DNA from: Faecalibacterium sp. UBA7177
GTDB taxonomy: Bacteria; Bacillota; Clostridia; Oscillospirales; Ruminococcaceae
Assembly (NCBI GenBank): GCA_002491225.1
Contig: DKVN01000146.1
Span: 487 to 29,254, forward strand
Direction of reading: 5' to 3'
DNA length: 28,768 bases
Below the pieces are notes generated by a model that made no database searches, had not been told where the DNA came from, and saw nothing but the letters and a program-made list of their open reading frames with translations. A program made the position numbers and the translations under genes. This document shows, piece by piece, positions 8,077 to 14,749 of the stretch; the first letter of the stretch is position 1, and each line of letters begins with the position of its first letter.

Positions 8077-9234
8077 ATGAAGATCAAACGTTTGGCAGCT
8101 CTGTTTCTTGCCGTGATCATGGGCCTGTCCCTGGTCGCGTGCGGCGGCTCGGCCAGCAGCACCCCGGCGGCTTCGACCCCGGCGGCGTCCACCCCGGCTG
8201 AGTCCACTCCCGCGGAGTCCACCCCCGCAGCTTCCGGCAGCGCCGTTGAGGGCAAGACGGTCGCATTCATCCCGAAGCTGACCGGCAACGCCTTCTTCGA
8301 GGTCGCCAATGAGGGCGCCCAGAAGTACGCCGCCGATTGGGGCATGACCGTTGAGTACATGGGCGATGCGACCGCTTCCGTGGCCGCGCAGGTCGCCGTC
8401 ATCAACCAGGCCGTGGCCGCCGGCGTGGATGCCATCTGCATCTCCACCGTCGACGCCGCCGGTGTCTCGGACGCGCTGAAGGCCGCCGCCGATGCGGGCA
8501 TCGTCGTCTGCACCTGGGACTCTGACGCCGCCTCTGCCGACCGTGCGCTGATGGTCTCTCAGGGCACCCCTGAGGTGCTGGGCAAGATGCTGGTCGATAT
8601 GGCCGTTGCCGGCCTGAAGGACCGCGGTGTCGACCCCGACAAGGACGAGGTCAAGTACGCCTGGCACTACTCGCAGGCCACCGTTACCGACCAGAACTCC
8701 TGGCAGGTCGCCGGTGAGGCCATCATCAAGGAGCAGTACCCCAACTGGGTCAACGTCCAGCCCGACAACTACTACTCGGAGCAGGATGCTGAGAAGTCCA
8801 TCTCGGTGGGCGAGGCTGTTCTGGACGCGCACTCCGACATCGACCTGATCATCTGCAACGACTCCACCGCTCTGCCCGGCCAGCTGCAGGCTGCCGAGAA
8901 CAAGGGCCTGACCAAGGACGACGTCACCATCACCGGTTTCGCCACCCCCAACGCCATCAAGGGCTACTGCACCAACGGCACCCTCTACAACTGGGGCCTG
9001 TGGGACTGCGGCATCCAGGGCGCGATGGGCTGCTATGTGGCTGCCTACATCGCCGCCGGCAATGATGTCAAGGTGGGCGACACCATCGACATTCCCGGCA
9101 TCGGCAGCTGCGAAGTGCTGGCCAACAACTGCCTGAACCCGGACGACACCACCGCCGATCTCAACAACGGCGTTGTGCTGCTGCCCGAGGACGTCGTCTT
9201 CACCGCTGAGAACATGGATCAGTACGACTTCTAA
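8077..9234 (+). CDS. lsrB: AI-2 binding lipoprotein LsrB
   Basis: A 385-residue periplasmic-binding-protein-fold lipoprotein. The signal peptide ends in the lipobox LVAC (Cys22), then a flexible Ser/Thr/Pro/Ala linker (about 24-55) built from repeats of STPAA or STPAE. The mature part matches enteric LsrB closely: VAFIPKL, TWDSD, QGTPEVLG, MLVDMA, TVTDQN, GFATPN, GLWD and the ending QYDF. Of the six AI-2 contacts known in enteric LsrB, four are conserved (Lys67, Asp148, Asp205, Gln206). The other two, Pro220 and Ala222 in E. coli numbering, align with Asn261 and Ser263. AGGAGG lies nine bases before the ATG. Compared with its neighbours the gene uses more T-ending codons (GCT, GTT, GGT, TCT), which suggests selection for high expression. 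Stable hairpins flank it on both sides. Confidence 0.93.
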   Translation: MKIKRLAALFLAVIMGLSLVACGGSASSTPAASTPAASTPAESTPAESTPAASGSAVEGKTVAFIPKLTGNAFFEVANEGAQKYAADWGMTVEYMGDATASVAAQVAVINQAVAAGVDAICISTVDAAGVSDALKAAADAGIVVCTWDSDAASADRALMVSQGTPEVLGKMLVDMAVAGLKDRGVDPDKDEVKYAWHYSQATVTDQNSWQVAGEAIIKEQYPNWVNVQPDNYYSEQDAEKSISVGEAVLDAHSDIDLIICNDSTALPGQLQAAENKGLTKDDVTITGFATPNAIKGYCTNGTLYNWGLWDCGIQGAMGCYVAAYIAAGNDVKVGDTIDIPGIGSCEVLANNCLNPDDTTADLNNGVVLLPEDVVFTAENMDQYDF

Positions 9235-9539
9235 GTCGTCAGTTCCGGTTTTTGGCAAAGGAAAGGACGAACCCTTTCACACAATGAAAACCCGCGCCGG
9301 GCGCTTTGCCTGACGCACACCGGGCGGAGCGGGGCCACAAAGACCCCGCTCCGCTTGCGAAAGGGCGTGGGGCTGCTGCCCCATAAAACGCACAGCGCCG
9401 CGCCTTTTCGCAAGCGGCGGGTCCCTCTCTCATCCGGGAGGCGCCCGGCGCGCAGAAAGAAACCCAGCGGGGCCGCCGCGAGGCAGAACCGCGGCCGCCC
9501 CGCAACATCTTGAACCACACAAAAGGAGGAACACAACAC
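9235..9539 (+). other. structured lsrB-lsrF intergenic region
   Basis: There is no gene in these 305 bases. Two alternative folds share bases. An 11-bp perfect stem pairs 9324-9334 with 9344-9354. A longer 17-bp stem with one mismatch pairs 9351-9367 with 9401-9417 and encloses a small hairpin, TGGGG (9368-9372) with CCCCA (9379-9383). Positions 9351-9354 belong to both. Neither is followed by a U-run. The layout suits mRNA stabilisation after lsrB or partial attenuation before lsrF. Confidence 0.65.
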
Positions 9540-10430
9540 ATGGCTGATCTCGATGGGCTGAAAGTATCCAAGGATTATCACGTCAACGTCCCCTTTGCCA
9601 ACCAGAACGGCTTTTTCCTCAAGGGCATCAACAGCCTCGACTGGGGCATGAAAAAGCACATGTCCAACATCTTCAACCCCCAAAGCGGCAACACTGTGAT
9701 GTTCGCCTTTGACCACGGCTATTTCATGGGCTCGACCGCCGGCCTCGAGCGGCTGGACCTGCTGCTGCCCCAGCTGGCCCCCTATGTCGATTGCTTTATG
9801 GGCACCCGCGGCGCGCTGCGCAGCTGCGTGCCCCCCGAGATCGTCAAGAGCGTGGCCCTGCGCACCACCTCCGGCTCCTCGATGCTGCAGGATGACCTCA
9901 GCCACGAGGTGCTGGCGGTGGATATCGAGGACGCCATCCGCATGAACGCCGACTGCATGGCCATCCAGGTCTTCATCGGGGCGGACGGCCAGCTCTCGAG
10001 CCTCGACAACCTCAACCGCGCCATCAACGCCGGCATGCGCTACTCGATCCCCACCATGGGCGTCTGCGCGGTGGGCAAGGACATGGCCCGCACCGACCGC
10101 TTCTTCAAGCTGGCCACCCGCATCATCGCCGAGATGGGGGTGCAGATGGTCAAAACCTACGACTGCGAGAACTTCGAGGAGGTCGTCGCGGCCTGCCCGG
10201 TGCCGATCGTGGTGGCCGGCGGCAAAAAGCTGCCCGAGCCGGAGGCGCTGCACCTGGCCTACGACGTCATCCGCAAGGGCGCGCATGGCGTGGATATGGG
10301 CCGCAACATCTTCCAGAGCACCCACCCGGTGGCGATGGCCCAGGCGGTGGCGATGATCGTCCACAAGGGCGCGACCGACAAGGAGGCCCTCGAGTTCTAT
10401 CAGGACACCATCCACGCCGAGGCGAAGTGA
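9540..10430 (+). CDS. lsrF: LsrF, 3-hydroxy-5-phosphonooxypentane-2,4-dione thiolase
   Basis: A 296-residue class I aldolase-fold protein (DeoC/FbaB-like). In enterics LsrF transfers the acetyl group of isomerised phospho-AI-2 to CoA, giving acetyl-CoA and dihydroxyacetone phosphate. The match to E. coli LsrF runs end to end: MADLDGLK start, LDWGM, IFNP, FAFDHGYFMG, a TRGALRS segment, PTMGVCAVGKDM, VKTY with the expected active-site Lys205, CPVPIVVAGGKKLPE and GVDMGRNIFQS. The ATG at 9540 follows AAAAGGAGGA with nine bases of spacing; an upstream in-frame TTG has no such site. It is the last clear lsr gene. Its substrate normally comes from LsrG, which is missing here, so another isomerase must supply it. 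Confidence 0.95.
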   Translation: MADLDGLKVSKDYHVNVPFANQNGFFLKGINSLDWGMKKHMSNIFNPQSGNTVMFAFDHGYFMGSTAGLERLDLLLPQLAPYVDCFMGTRGALRSCVPPEIVKSVALRTTSGSSMLQDDLSHEVLAVDIEDAIRMNADCMAIQVFIGADGQLSSLDNLNRAINAGMRYSIPTMGVCAVGKDMARTDRFFKLATRIIAEMGVQMVKTYDCENFEEVVAACPVPIVVAGGKKLPEPEALHLAYDVIRKGAHGVDMGRNIFQSTHPVAMAQAVAMIVHKGATDKEALEFYQDTIHAEAK

Positions 10431-10457
10431 GCGGGAAGCCGCAAACAGCAAACGATT

Positions 10458-10499
10458 TGTAAAACAGCGCGTAAAAACAACGCTCTGTAAAACGGCGCG
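10458..10499 (+). repeat. 14-bp direct repeat in the lsrF 3' spacer
   Basis: TGTAAAACAGCGCG (10458-10471) recurs as TGTAAAACGGCGCG (10486-10499), one mismatch, 28 bases apart. It lies in the 242-base noncoding spacer between lsrF and the AEC transporter. No function is evident. Confidence 0.5.
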
Positions 10500-10571
10500 T
10501 CCGCACAAGACCGCAAAAACTACCCAGAATCAGGCGGGGAGCAGCAATGCAGGAACGGGCTTGACCGCTCC

Positions 10572-10592
10572 CGGGGCTGTTCCCCGCTTTTT
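10572..10592 (+). terminator. possible weak terminator after lsrF
   Basis: CGGGG (10572-10576) pairs with CCCCG (10582-10586) around CTGTT, followed by CTTTTT. The stem is short, so some transcription may continue into the AEC transporter gene. Confidence 0.4.
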
Positions 10593-10672
10593 GGGGTGTC
10601 CTTTTGGGGCTCCCGCTTTCGGGTTTCGCTGTGCGGCCGCGCCCTCCCAAAAAAGAAAGGGGCCGATCCGAT

Positions 10673-11596
10673 ATGATGCAGGTCGTCCAGATGGTGCTGC
10701 CCATCGCCATCATGCTGGGGCTGGGCGTGGTCTGCCGCCAAAAGGGCATCTTCAATATGGCGGGGCTGGCCGGGATCAAGGCGGTGGTCAGCGACATCTG
10801 CCTGCCGGTGGTGCTCTTCAACGCCTTCTTCACCGCCCAGTATTCCCTCACCGTGCTGCTGGTCTTCGTGCTGGTCTATCTCGGCTTTGGGCTGGCAATG
10901 GCGGCGGGCTTCGGCTTGCGCGGGCTGGCCAAACCGCACGGGCAGTTCTTCCCGTTTCTGCTCACCAGCGCCGAGGGGGGCATGCTCGGCTACGCCCTTT
11001 ACGGCCTCTTGATGGGGGAGCAGTCCGGCTTTGCGGCGGTGGACCTGGGCCAGACCGTCTTTGCCTACACCGCTTTTCTCGGCATGCTCACTCTCTCGGG
11101 CGGGCAAAAGCCCACCGCGAAGGGCCTCTTAAAGAACATCGTCACCAACAAGTGCTGTATCGGCATGGCGCTCGGCATCCTGCTGGGAGCGAGCGGGGTG
11201 GGCCGGTGGGTGCTGGCCGGATCGGCCGGGGGCATTGTCAGCTCGGCCATCTCGATGATCACCGCCCCCACCAGCGCCTTGGTGCTGCTGATCGTGGGCT
11301 ATGAGCTGGAGCTGGACAAGACCCTGCTACGGCCGGTGGCGGTCACGGTGCTCTGCCGCCTGGTCGTGATGGGGGCGCTGCTGGCGCTGGTCAGCTTTGT
11401 CCTCTTCCAGATCGTCCCGTTCGACCGCAAGCTCCAGATCGCCCTCATGATCCTCTACGCCCTGCCCGCCCCCTTCATCATCCCGCTCTTCGCGGATGTC
11501 GGGCAGGAGGGCCGGTACATCTCCACCACCCTCTCGGTACACACCATCTGCACCATCCTGCTGTATGTCGTGATCGCGTTTGTCAGCCTGGGGTAA
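10673..11596 (+). CDS. AEC-family transporter (auxin efflux carrier/malate permease type)
   Basis: A 307-residue integral membrane protein with about ten hydrophobic helices. It belongs to the AEC family, which exports small organic acids and similar compounds. Family signs are the LPIAIMLGLGVVCRQKGIFN start, DICLPVVLFNAF in helix 2, TSAEGGMLGYALYGLLMG in the middle and the C-terminal YALPAPFIIPLFADVG segment with the broken helix. A second ATG follows directly at 10676; AAAGGGG upstream fits either. It lies 242 bases after lsrF on the same strand with only a weak terminator between, so it might be coexpressed and move a product of AI-2 breakdown. That link is speculation; the substrate cannot be read from the sequence. 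Confidence 0.85.
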   Translation: MMQVVQMVLPIAIMLGLGVVCRQKGIFNMAGLAGIKAVVSDICLPVVLFNAFFTAQYSLTVLLVFVLVYLGFGLAMAAGFGLRGLAKPHGQFFPFLLTSAEGGMLGYALYGLLMGEQSGFAAVDLGQTVFAYTAFLGMLTLSGGQKPTAKGLLKNIVTNKCCIGMALGILLGASGVGRWVLAGSAGGIVSSAISMITAPTSALVLLIVGYELELDKTLLRPVAVTVLCRLVVMGALLALVSFVLFQIVPFDRKLQIALMILYALPAPFIIPLFADVGQEGRYISTTLSVHTICTILLYVVIAFVSLG

Positions 11597-11611
11597 CGGG
11601 GCGTAACACGA

Positions 11612-11678
11612 TAAAAAAGAGCCTGGGCGGCAGCCTCCACAAAAAGCGTGTGGAGGCCGCCGCCCAGGCGTTGTTTTA
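11612..11678. terminator. strong bidirectional terminator between the AEC transporter and HD gene
   Basis: A 20-bp stem with one mismatch pairs 11621-11640 with 11650-11669 around a 9-base loop. A poly-A run at 11613-11618 gives a U-tract on the minus strand and GTTGTTTTA after 11669 serves the plus strand. It can end both the rightward AEC gene and the leftward HD-domain gene. Confidence 0.9.
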
Positions 11679-11697
11679 TGGTACAAAAAAGGGGGAC

Positions 11698-12267
11698 TTA
11701 CTCCTTCGGCCCCAGGCCCAGCGCGTCCATCTGCTCGCGCATCCCCTCGATGGTGATCGCGATCACGTCGCTCAGCTCCATGCCCAGCATCTCGCAGCCC
11801 TGCTGGATCACCGCGCGGTCGATCTTGGCGGCAAAGCGCTTGTCCTTGAACTTCTTTTTCACGCTCGAGGGCTCCAGATCGCTCAGCCCGCCGGGGCGCA
11901 TCCGGGCGGTGGCGGCCACCAGGCCGGTCAGCTCGTCCACCGTAAAGAGGCTCTTTTCCAGCGGGGTCAGCGGCTCCACGTCGGTGCAGGGGCCCCAGCC
12001 GTGCGCCATAATCGCCCGCACGCTCTGCTCGTCCACCCCGGCGGCCAGCAGCGGCTGCTCGGTGTGGTGCAGATGCTCCTCGGGGAACTGCTCATAGTCA
12101 TAGTCGTGCAGGTAGCCCACCGCCTGCCAGTAGGCCTCGTCCTCGCCAAAATGCCGGGCCATCGCCCCCATCGCGGCCGACACCCCGATCGCATGCTCAA
12201 ACAGATGCGGCTCGGTGGTGGTGGTGGCCAGCAGCTCCTTGGCCCGTGCCATCGTCAGTTGTTCCAT
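11698..12267 (-). CDS. HD-domain protein (predicted metal-dependent phosphohydrolase)
   Basis: This 189-residue protein carries an HD-type fold. His25 lies in FEHAIGVSAAM, the HD pair is His54-Asp55 (YLHDYDYE), and further His residues follow at 65-68, as expected for a metal site. Small stand-alone HD proteins of this kind, common in Clostridia, are predicted phosphohydrolases with unknown substrate. The ATG at 12267 is preceded by a weak purine-rich stretch (AGAAGGGA); a second ATG at codon 6 is possible. It lies 73 bases after folT on the same strand, so it may be expressed from the folT promoter. It converges on the AEC gene across a shared terminator. Confidence 0.75.
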   Translation of the reverse strand: MEQLTMARAKELLATTTTEPHLFEHAIGVSAAMGAMARHFGEDEAYWQAVGYLHDYDYEQFPEEHLHHTEQPLLAAGVDEQSVRAIMAHGWGPCTDVEPLTPLEKSLFTVDELTGLVAATARMRPGGLSDLEPSSVKKKFKDKRFAAKIDRAVIQQGCEMLGMELSDVIAITIEGMREQMDALGLGPKE

Positions 12268-12340
12268 AAAAGGGGTCCCTTCTTTCTCCGCCGCCCGGCG
12301 TGCGGGCAGGGCGGTATTTTACGATGTACGCCCGCCCCGC

Positions 12341-12925
12341 TCACCGCGCGGCCCGGCGGGCCTCTTCCCGGCTGGCCAGCCGCAGCACTATCAGGGTCAG
12401 GGCCACGTCCACCGGAAACTTCACCAGATTCTTGACGATCCGCACCTCGCTGAGGATCACAAAAGCCTGCCCGTACATGATGTGCAGCCAGAGCGGGGTG
12501 AGGAAAAAGTTAAAGAGCACCGTCACGCAGAGCTTGGTGCCGATGATCCGCCGCAGGGTTACCGGGCGGCGGTAGTAGCACAGCCCGTACACCACCCCCA
12601 GCAGGATGGCGCTGAGGGTAAAGCCGGGGAAATAGGGCCCGTTCGGCCGCAGCAGGTAGCCCAGAACGTCGGTGGCAAAGCCGGACATCCCGGCCACAAA
12701 GGGCCCATACAGGTAGCCGGTGGCCGCCACCGTCAGGAAATCGAACCCGATCTCCAGCACCGCCGACACCGGGATGGTGAACTGGTTGAGCACCAGATGC
12801 AGCGCGGCCAGCACCGCGGCCCCGGCCAGGGCGCGGGGGTCGTGCAGGTTGGCGGCGGAGCCGCGCAGTACGGTCAGCCGGGCCGAGAGGCCGCGCTGAG
12901 AGACATTGCCTGAAGGAATCGACAT
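12341..12925 (-). CDS. folT: ECF transporter S component, folate-specific (FolT)
   Basis: A 194-residue membrane protein with five or six hydrophobic helices. It matches the folate-specific substrate-binding subunit FolT of energy-coupling-factor transporters. Family blocks are ALHLVLNQFTIPV, the EIGFDFL/LYGPFVAGM segment, GYLLRPNGPYFPGFTLSAILLGVVYGL and the LWLHIMYGQAF to RIVKNLVKFPV end. It would bind folates and pass them in with a shared EcfA/A'/T module that is not in this window. The start has GGGAGGG seven bases upstream. A THF riboswitch lies in its leader, which independently supports the folate assignment. The C-terminus is short and Arg-rich. Confidence 0.9.
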   Translation of the reverse strand: MSIPSGNVSQRGLSARLTVLRGSAANLHDPRALAGAAVLAALHLVLNQFTIPVSAVLEIGFDFLTVAATGYLYGPFVAGMSGFATDVLGYLLRPNGPYFPGFTLSAILLGVVYGLCYYRRPVTLRRIIGTKLCVTVLFNFFLTPLWLHIMYGQAFVILSEVRIVKNLVKFPVDVALTLIVLRLASREEARRAAR

Positions 12926-12931
12926 ACAAAA

Positions 12932-12978
12932 CCCTCCCAAAGGTTTGGTTGTATGCCGCACGGTGGGACGCGGGAGGG
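12932..12978 (-). promoter_or_regulatory. folT ribosome-binding site with complementary anti-SD sequence
   Basis: On the minus strand CCCTCCC (12978-12972) is perfectly complementary to the folT Shine-Dalgarno GGGAGGG (12938-12932), with 33 bases between. Pairing would hide the ribosome-binding site. It lies about 77 bases past the THF aptamer, so it is the likely expression platform for translational control. No intrinsic terminator is seen in the leader. Confidence 0.6.
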
Positions 12979-13054
12979 CCGAACAATGGGCGGTGCCGGA
13001 CAGCGAGAGGAACGGACACTCGCCCGCTGCCAGGCACACACGCATCGTCATGCA

Positions 13055-13195
13055 GCAGCGGGATGCAAAGCCCACACCGCAAGGACCCTGCCGCGCCGCG
13101 CTGCCCCACCGGGGCGAACCGCCGCGCCTGGCCCTTTTCGTCCGCCCCGCAACTCCCCGTCGGGGCGGCACTTGACGCACAGGCTTTTACTCTGC
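13055..13195 (-). promoter_or_regulatory. tetrahydrofolate (THF) riboswitch aptamer
   Basis: Read on the minus strand, all conserved parts of the folT-type THF riboswitch are present in order. P1 is GCAG (13195-13192) with CTGC (13058-13055), followed by AGTA. P2 is AAAGCC (13187-13182) with GGCTTT (13072-13067). Then come the GCGTCAAGTG core (13178-13169), P3 CCGCCCCG/CGGGGCGG (13168-13161 with 13149-13142), loop ACGGGGAGTTG, ACGAA (13141-13137), GCGGT (13080-13076) and TGCATCCCGC. The loop GGGA can pair with TCCC to form the known pseudoknot. An extra long arm (13136-13081) opens with a 7-bp stem and makes the aptamer about 141 bases, longer than usual. Confidence 0.9.
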
Positions 13196-13200
13196 GAAAC

Positions 13201-13235
13201 AGCCGGGCGCGCACCCAAAGGGTACACACCCGGCT
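13201..13235 (-). other. 5' leader hairpin upstream of the THF aptamer
   Basis: AGCCGGG (13201-13207) pairs with CCCGGCT (13229-13235), with an inner ACCC/GGGT stem (13213-13216 with 13220-13223). It sits right at the expected 5' end of the folT transcript, so it may stabilise the leader RNA. Confidence 0.55.
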
Positions 13236-13244
13236 GCATGGCCT

Positions 13245-13273
13245 ATCATATCACCTTTGCCGCCGCAGCGCAA
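13245..13273 (-). promoter_or_regulatory. sigma-A promoter of folT
   Basis: On the minus strand -35 TTGCGC (13273-13268) and -10 TATGAT (13250-13245) are separated by exactly 17 bases. Transcription would start near 13238, placing the leader hairpin and THF aptamer at the front of the message. Confidence 0.8.
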
Positions 13274-13301
13274 GGGCTGCGGGGCCTTTTGCGGCCGCTG
13301 T

Positions 13302-14156
13302 CTATCCCTCCGGCAGATCCACCGCGAACGCCTCGCCGTCCGGCCCGGCCACCCACAGCCGCACCACCGGCTCGGGGGCCTCGCCGCCAAGCAGGGCGCT
13401 GCCCCGCTCCCAGCGCAGCAGGGTCAGCCCGGCGGGGTCGTAGCCGCCCTGGCTACCCTCCCGCCAGCCCTCGCCCGCGGCAAAGGCGGCCAGCGCCGCG
13501 GCGGGCGCATCGCCCTCGCCGGGGGTAAAGCCCTCGCTCCCTTCGCCAGCGCCGCCAAACTCGCCGCCTGCCGGGACATCGATCCCCACCTCGGCGTCAG
13601 CCGTGCCGCCCACAAGGCCGTCCTTTTCGGGAAGAGCGTCATCACAGTCCGCGTCCCCGTTCTGCTTGCGCTCGGCCGCGCCGCCCTGCGCCCCGCCCAA
13701 AGAGGGGACTCCGGCGGCCGGTGCCTCCGCCGGGGCATCCTCGGGGGCCGCCTCGGGCAGCGGCGCGCCGTCCGTGTTTTCGGCAAACTGGGGCGCGCTA
13801 TAAAGGCTGTACTCATCCTCCGCCACCGCCGCCGCACCGGAAAGATCCTGCCCGCCGCCGCGCAGCAGCCCGGCCGCCGGTACCGCCAGCAGCACCAGCA
13901 AACAGCAGGCGGCGGGCAGCAGCAGCCGGGGCAGCCGCCCAAAACCGCCACGCCAAACCGGCCCGCGCCCAACGCCGCGCGCCTCCCGGCGCGCCGCCCC
14001 GGCCCGCTGGCCCTGATCCTCCGCCGCGGCCAGCGCCTGCCGGGTGCGGGCCAAAAACGCCTCGCCCGGCTCCACCTTGCCCAGCGCGGCGCGGTAGGCG
14101 GCCAGCCCCGCCCCGGCTTCGGGCAGAGAGCGGGGGCGTTCAGTAGGTCTGGTCAT
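13302..14156 (-). CDS. membrane-anchored putative anti-sigma factor
   Basis: A 284-residue protein with a cytoplasmic N-terminal part (about 1-75, with EPGEAFLARTRQAL), one transmembrane helix (about 76-98, LPRLLLPAACCLLVLLAVPAAGLL) and a long acidic, Gly/Ala/Pro/Glu-rich extracytoplasmic part. Its last 60 residues look folded and end in VVRLWVAGPDGEAFAVDLPEG. It starts inside the stop codon of the ECF sigma gene (ATGA overlap), so the two are translationally coupled. That gene order and topology are typical of anti-sigma factors that hold the sigma factor at the membrane. I see no zinc-binding HxxxCxxC motif and no strong family match in the outer part, so the function is inferred from context. 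Confidence 0.7.
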   Translation of the reverse strand: MTRPTERPRSLPEAGAGLAAYRAALGKVEPGEAFLARTRQALAAAEDQGQRAGAARREARGVGRGPVWRGGFGRLPRLLLPAACCLLVLLAVPAAGLLRGGGQDLSGAAAVAEDEYSLYSAPQFAENTDGAPLPEAAPEDAPAEAPAAGVPSLGGAQGGAAERKQNGDADCDDALPEKDGLVGGTADAEVGIDVPAGGEFGGAGEGSEGFTPGEGDAPAAALAAFAAGEGWREGSQGGYDPAGLTLLRWERGSALLGGEAPEPVVRLWVAGPDGEAFAVDLPEG

Positions 14157-14653
14157 GGCTCCCACTCTCCTTTCAGGGCGATTTTCAGCAGGGCCCGCGC
14201 CCGGCTCAGCTGGCTGAGCACCGTGTTCTGCCGGATGCCCAGCAGCTGCGCGATCTCGGCGCTCTTGTAGCCCTCGATGTAGTGTAAGTAGATCACCTGC
14301 CGGTACTTGAGCGGCAGGGCCCCCACCGCCTCCAGCACCGCCGACTCCTCGGGGGTAAAGGGGGCGGAGAGGTTCTCGTCCAGCGGCACCGTGCGCTGGT
14401 GCCACGCGCTGCGAAAGACCGACCGGCACCGGTTGATGGTGGTGCGCAGCAGCCAGGCCTTCTGGTGCTCGGCGCTCTCAAACTGAGGGGCGGCGCGCAG
14501 CAGGCTGAGAAACACCTCCTGCGCCACGTCCTCGGCGTCCGGCATATTCTTCAGCATCCCAAAGGCGGTGCGCAGCACCAGCGCGCCATACGCCTCCAGC
14601 GCCTCCTCGGCCTGTCTGGCGGCCTCGGGGGTGGGCAGGGCCTGCGGGGGCAT
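14153..14653 (-). CDS. ECF-type RNA polymerase sigma factor
   Basis: A 166-residue sigma-70 family protein with only regions 2 and 4, as in extracytoplasmic-function sigma factors. Region 2 covers about residues 20-85 (YGALVLRTAFGMLKNMPDAE then DVAQEVFLSLL and KAWLLRTTINRCRS). Region 4 covers about 112-162 (LPLKYRQVIYLHYIEGYKS then AEIAQLLGIRQNTVLSQLSR). The start at 14653 has AAAGGAGGGGAGG upstream. It overlaps the putative anti-sigma gene by four bases. The target genes are unknown. A CGGA/TCCG hairpin and AACCGGAGTTTTT lie in the 100 bases upstream; I cannot decide whether they are an autoregulated promoter. Confidence 0.92.
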   Translation of the reverse strand: MPPQALPTPEAARQAEEALEAYGALVLRTAFGMLKNMPDAEDVAQEVFLSLLRAAPQFESAEHQKAWLLRTTINRCRSVFRSAWHQRTVPLDENLSAPFTPEESAVLEAVGALPLKYRQVIYLHYIEGYKSAEIAQLLGIRQNTVLSQLSRARALLKIALKGEWEP

Positions 14654-14749
14654 ACGCCTCCCCTCCTTTTGCGGCACGAGAGCCCCGCCGGGGAGAAAAC
14701 GGCGCAAAAAGCGGCCTCTCCCCATGCGGAAAAACTCCGGTTAAAAAAT

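Noticed and set aside
8155..8240. Tandem 15-base repeats near the lsrB 5' end
   Set aside because: They encode the repeated STPAA/STPAE linker of the lipoprotein, a normal feature, not a separate repeat element or CRISPR.
13302..14429. Extended start for the anti-sigma gene inside the sigma gene
   Set aside because: The ATGA overlap at 14153-14156 is a typical coupled start; the longer frame is a shadow of sigma region 4.
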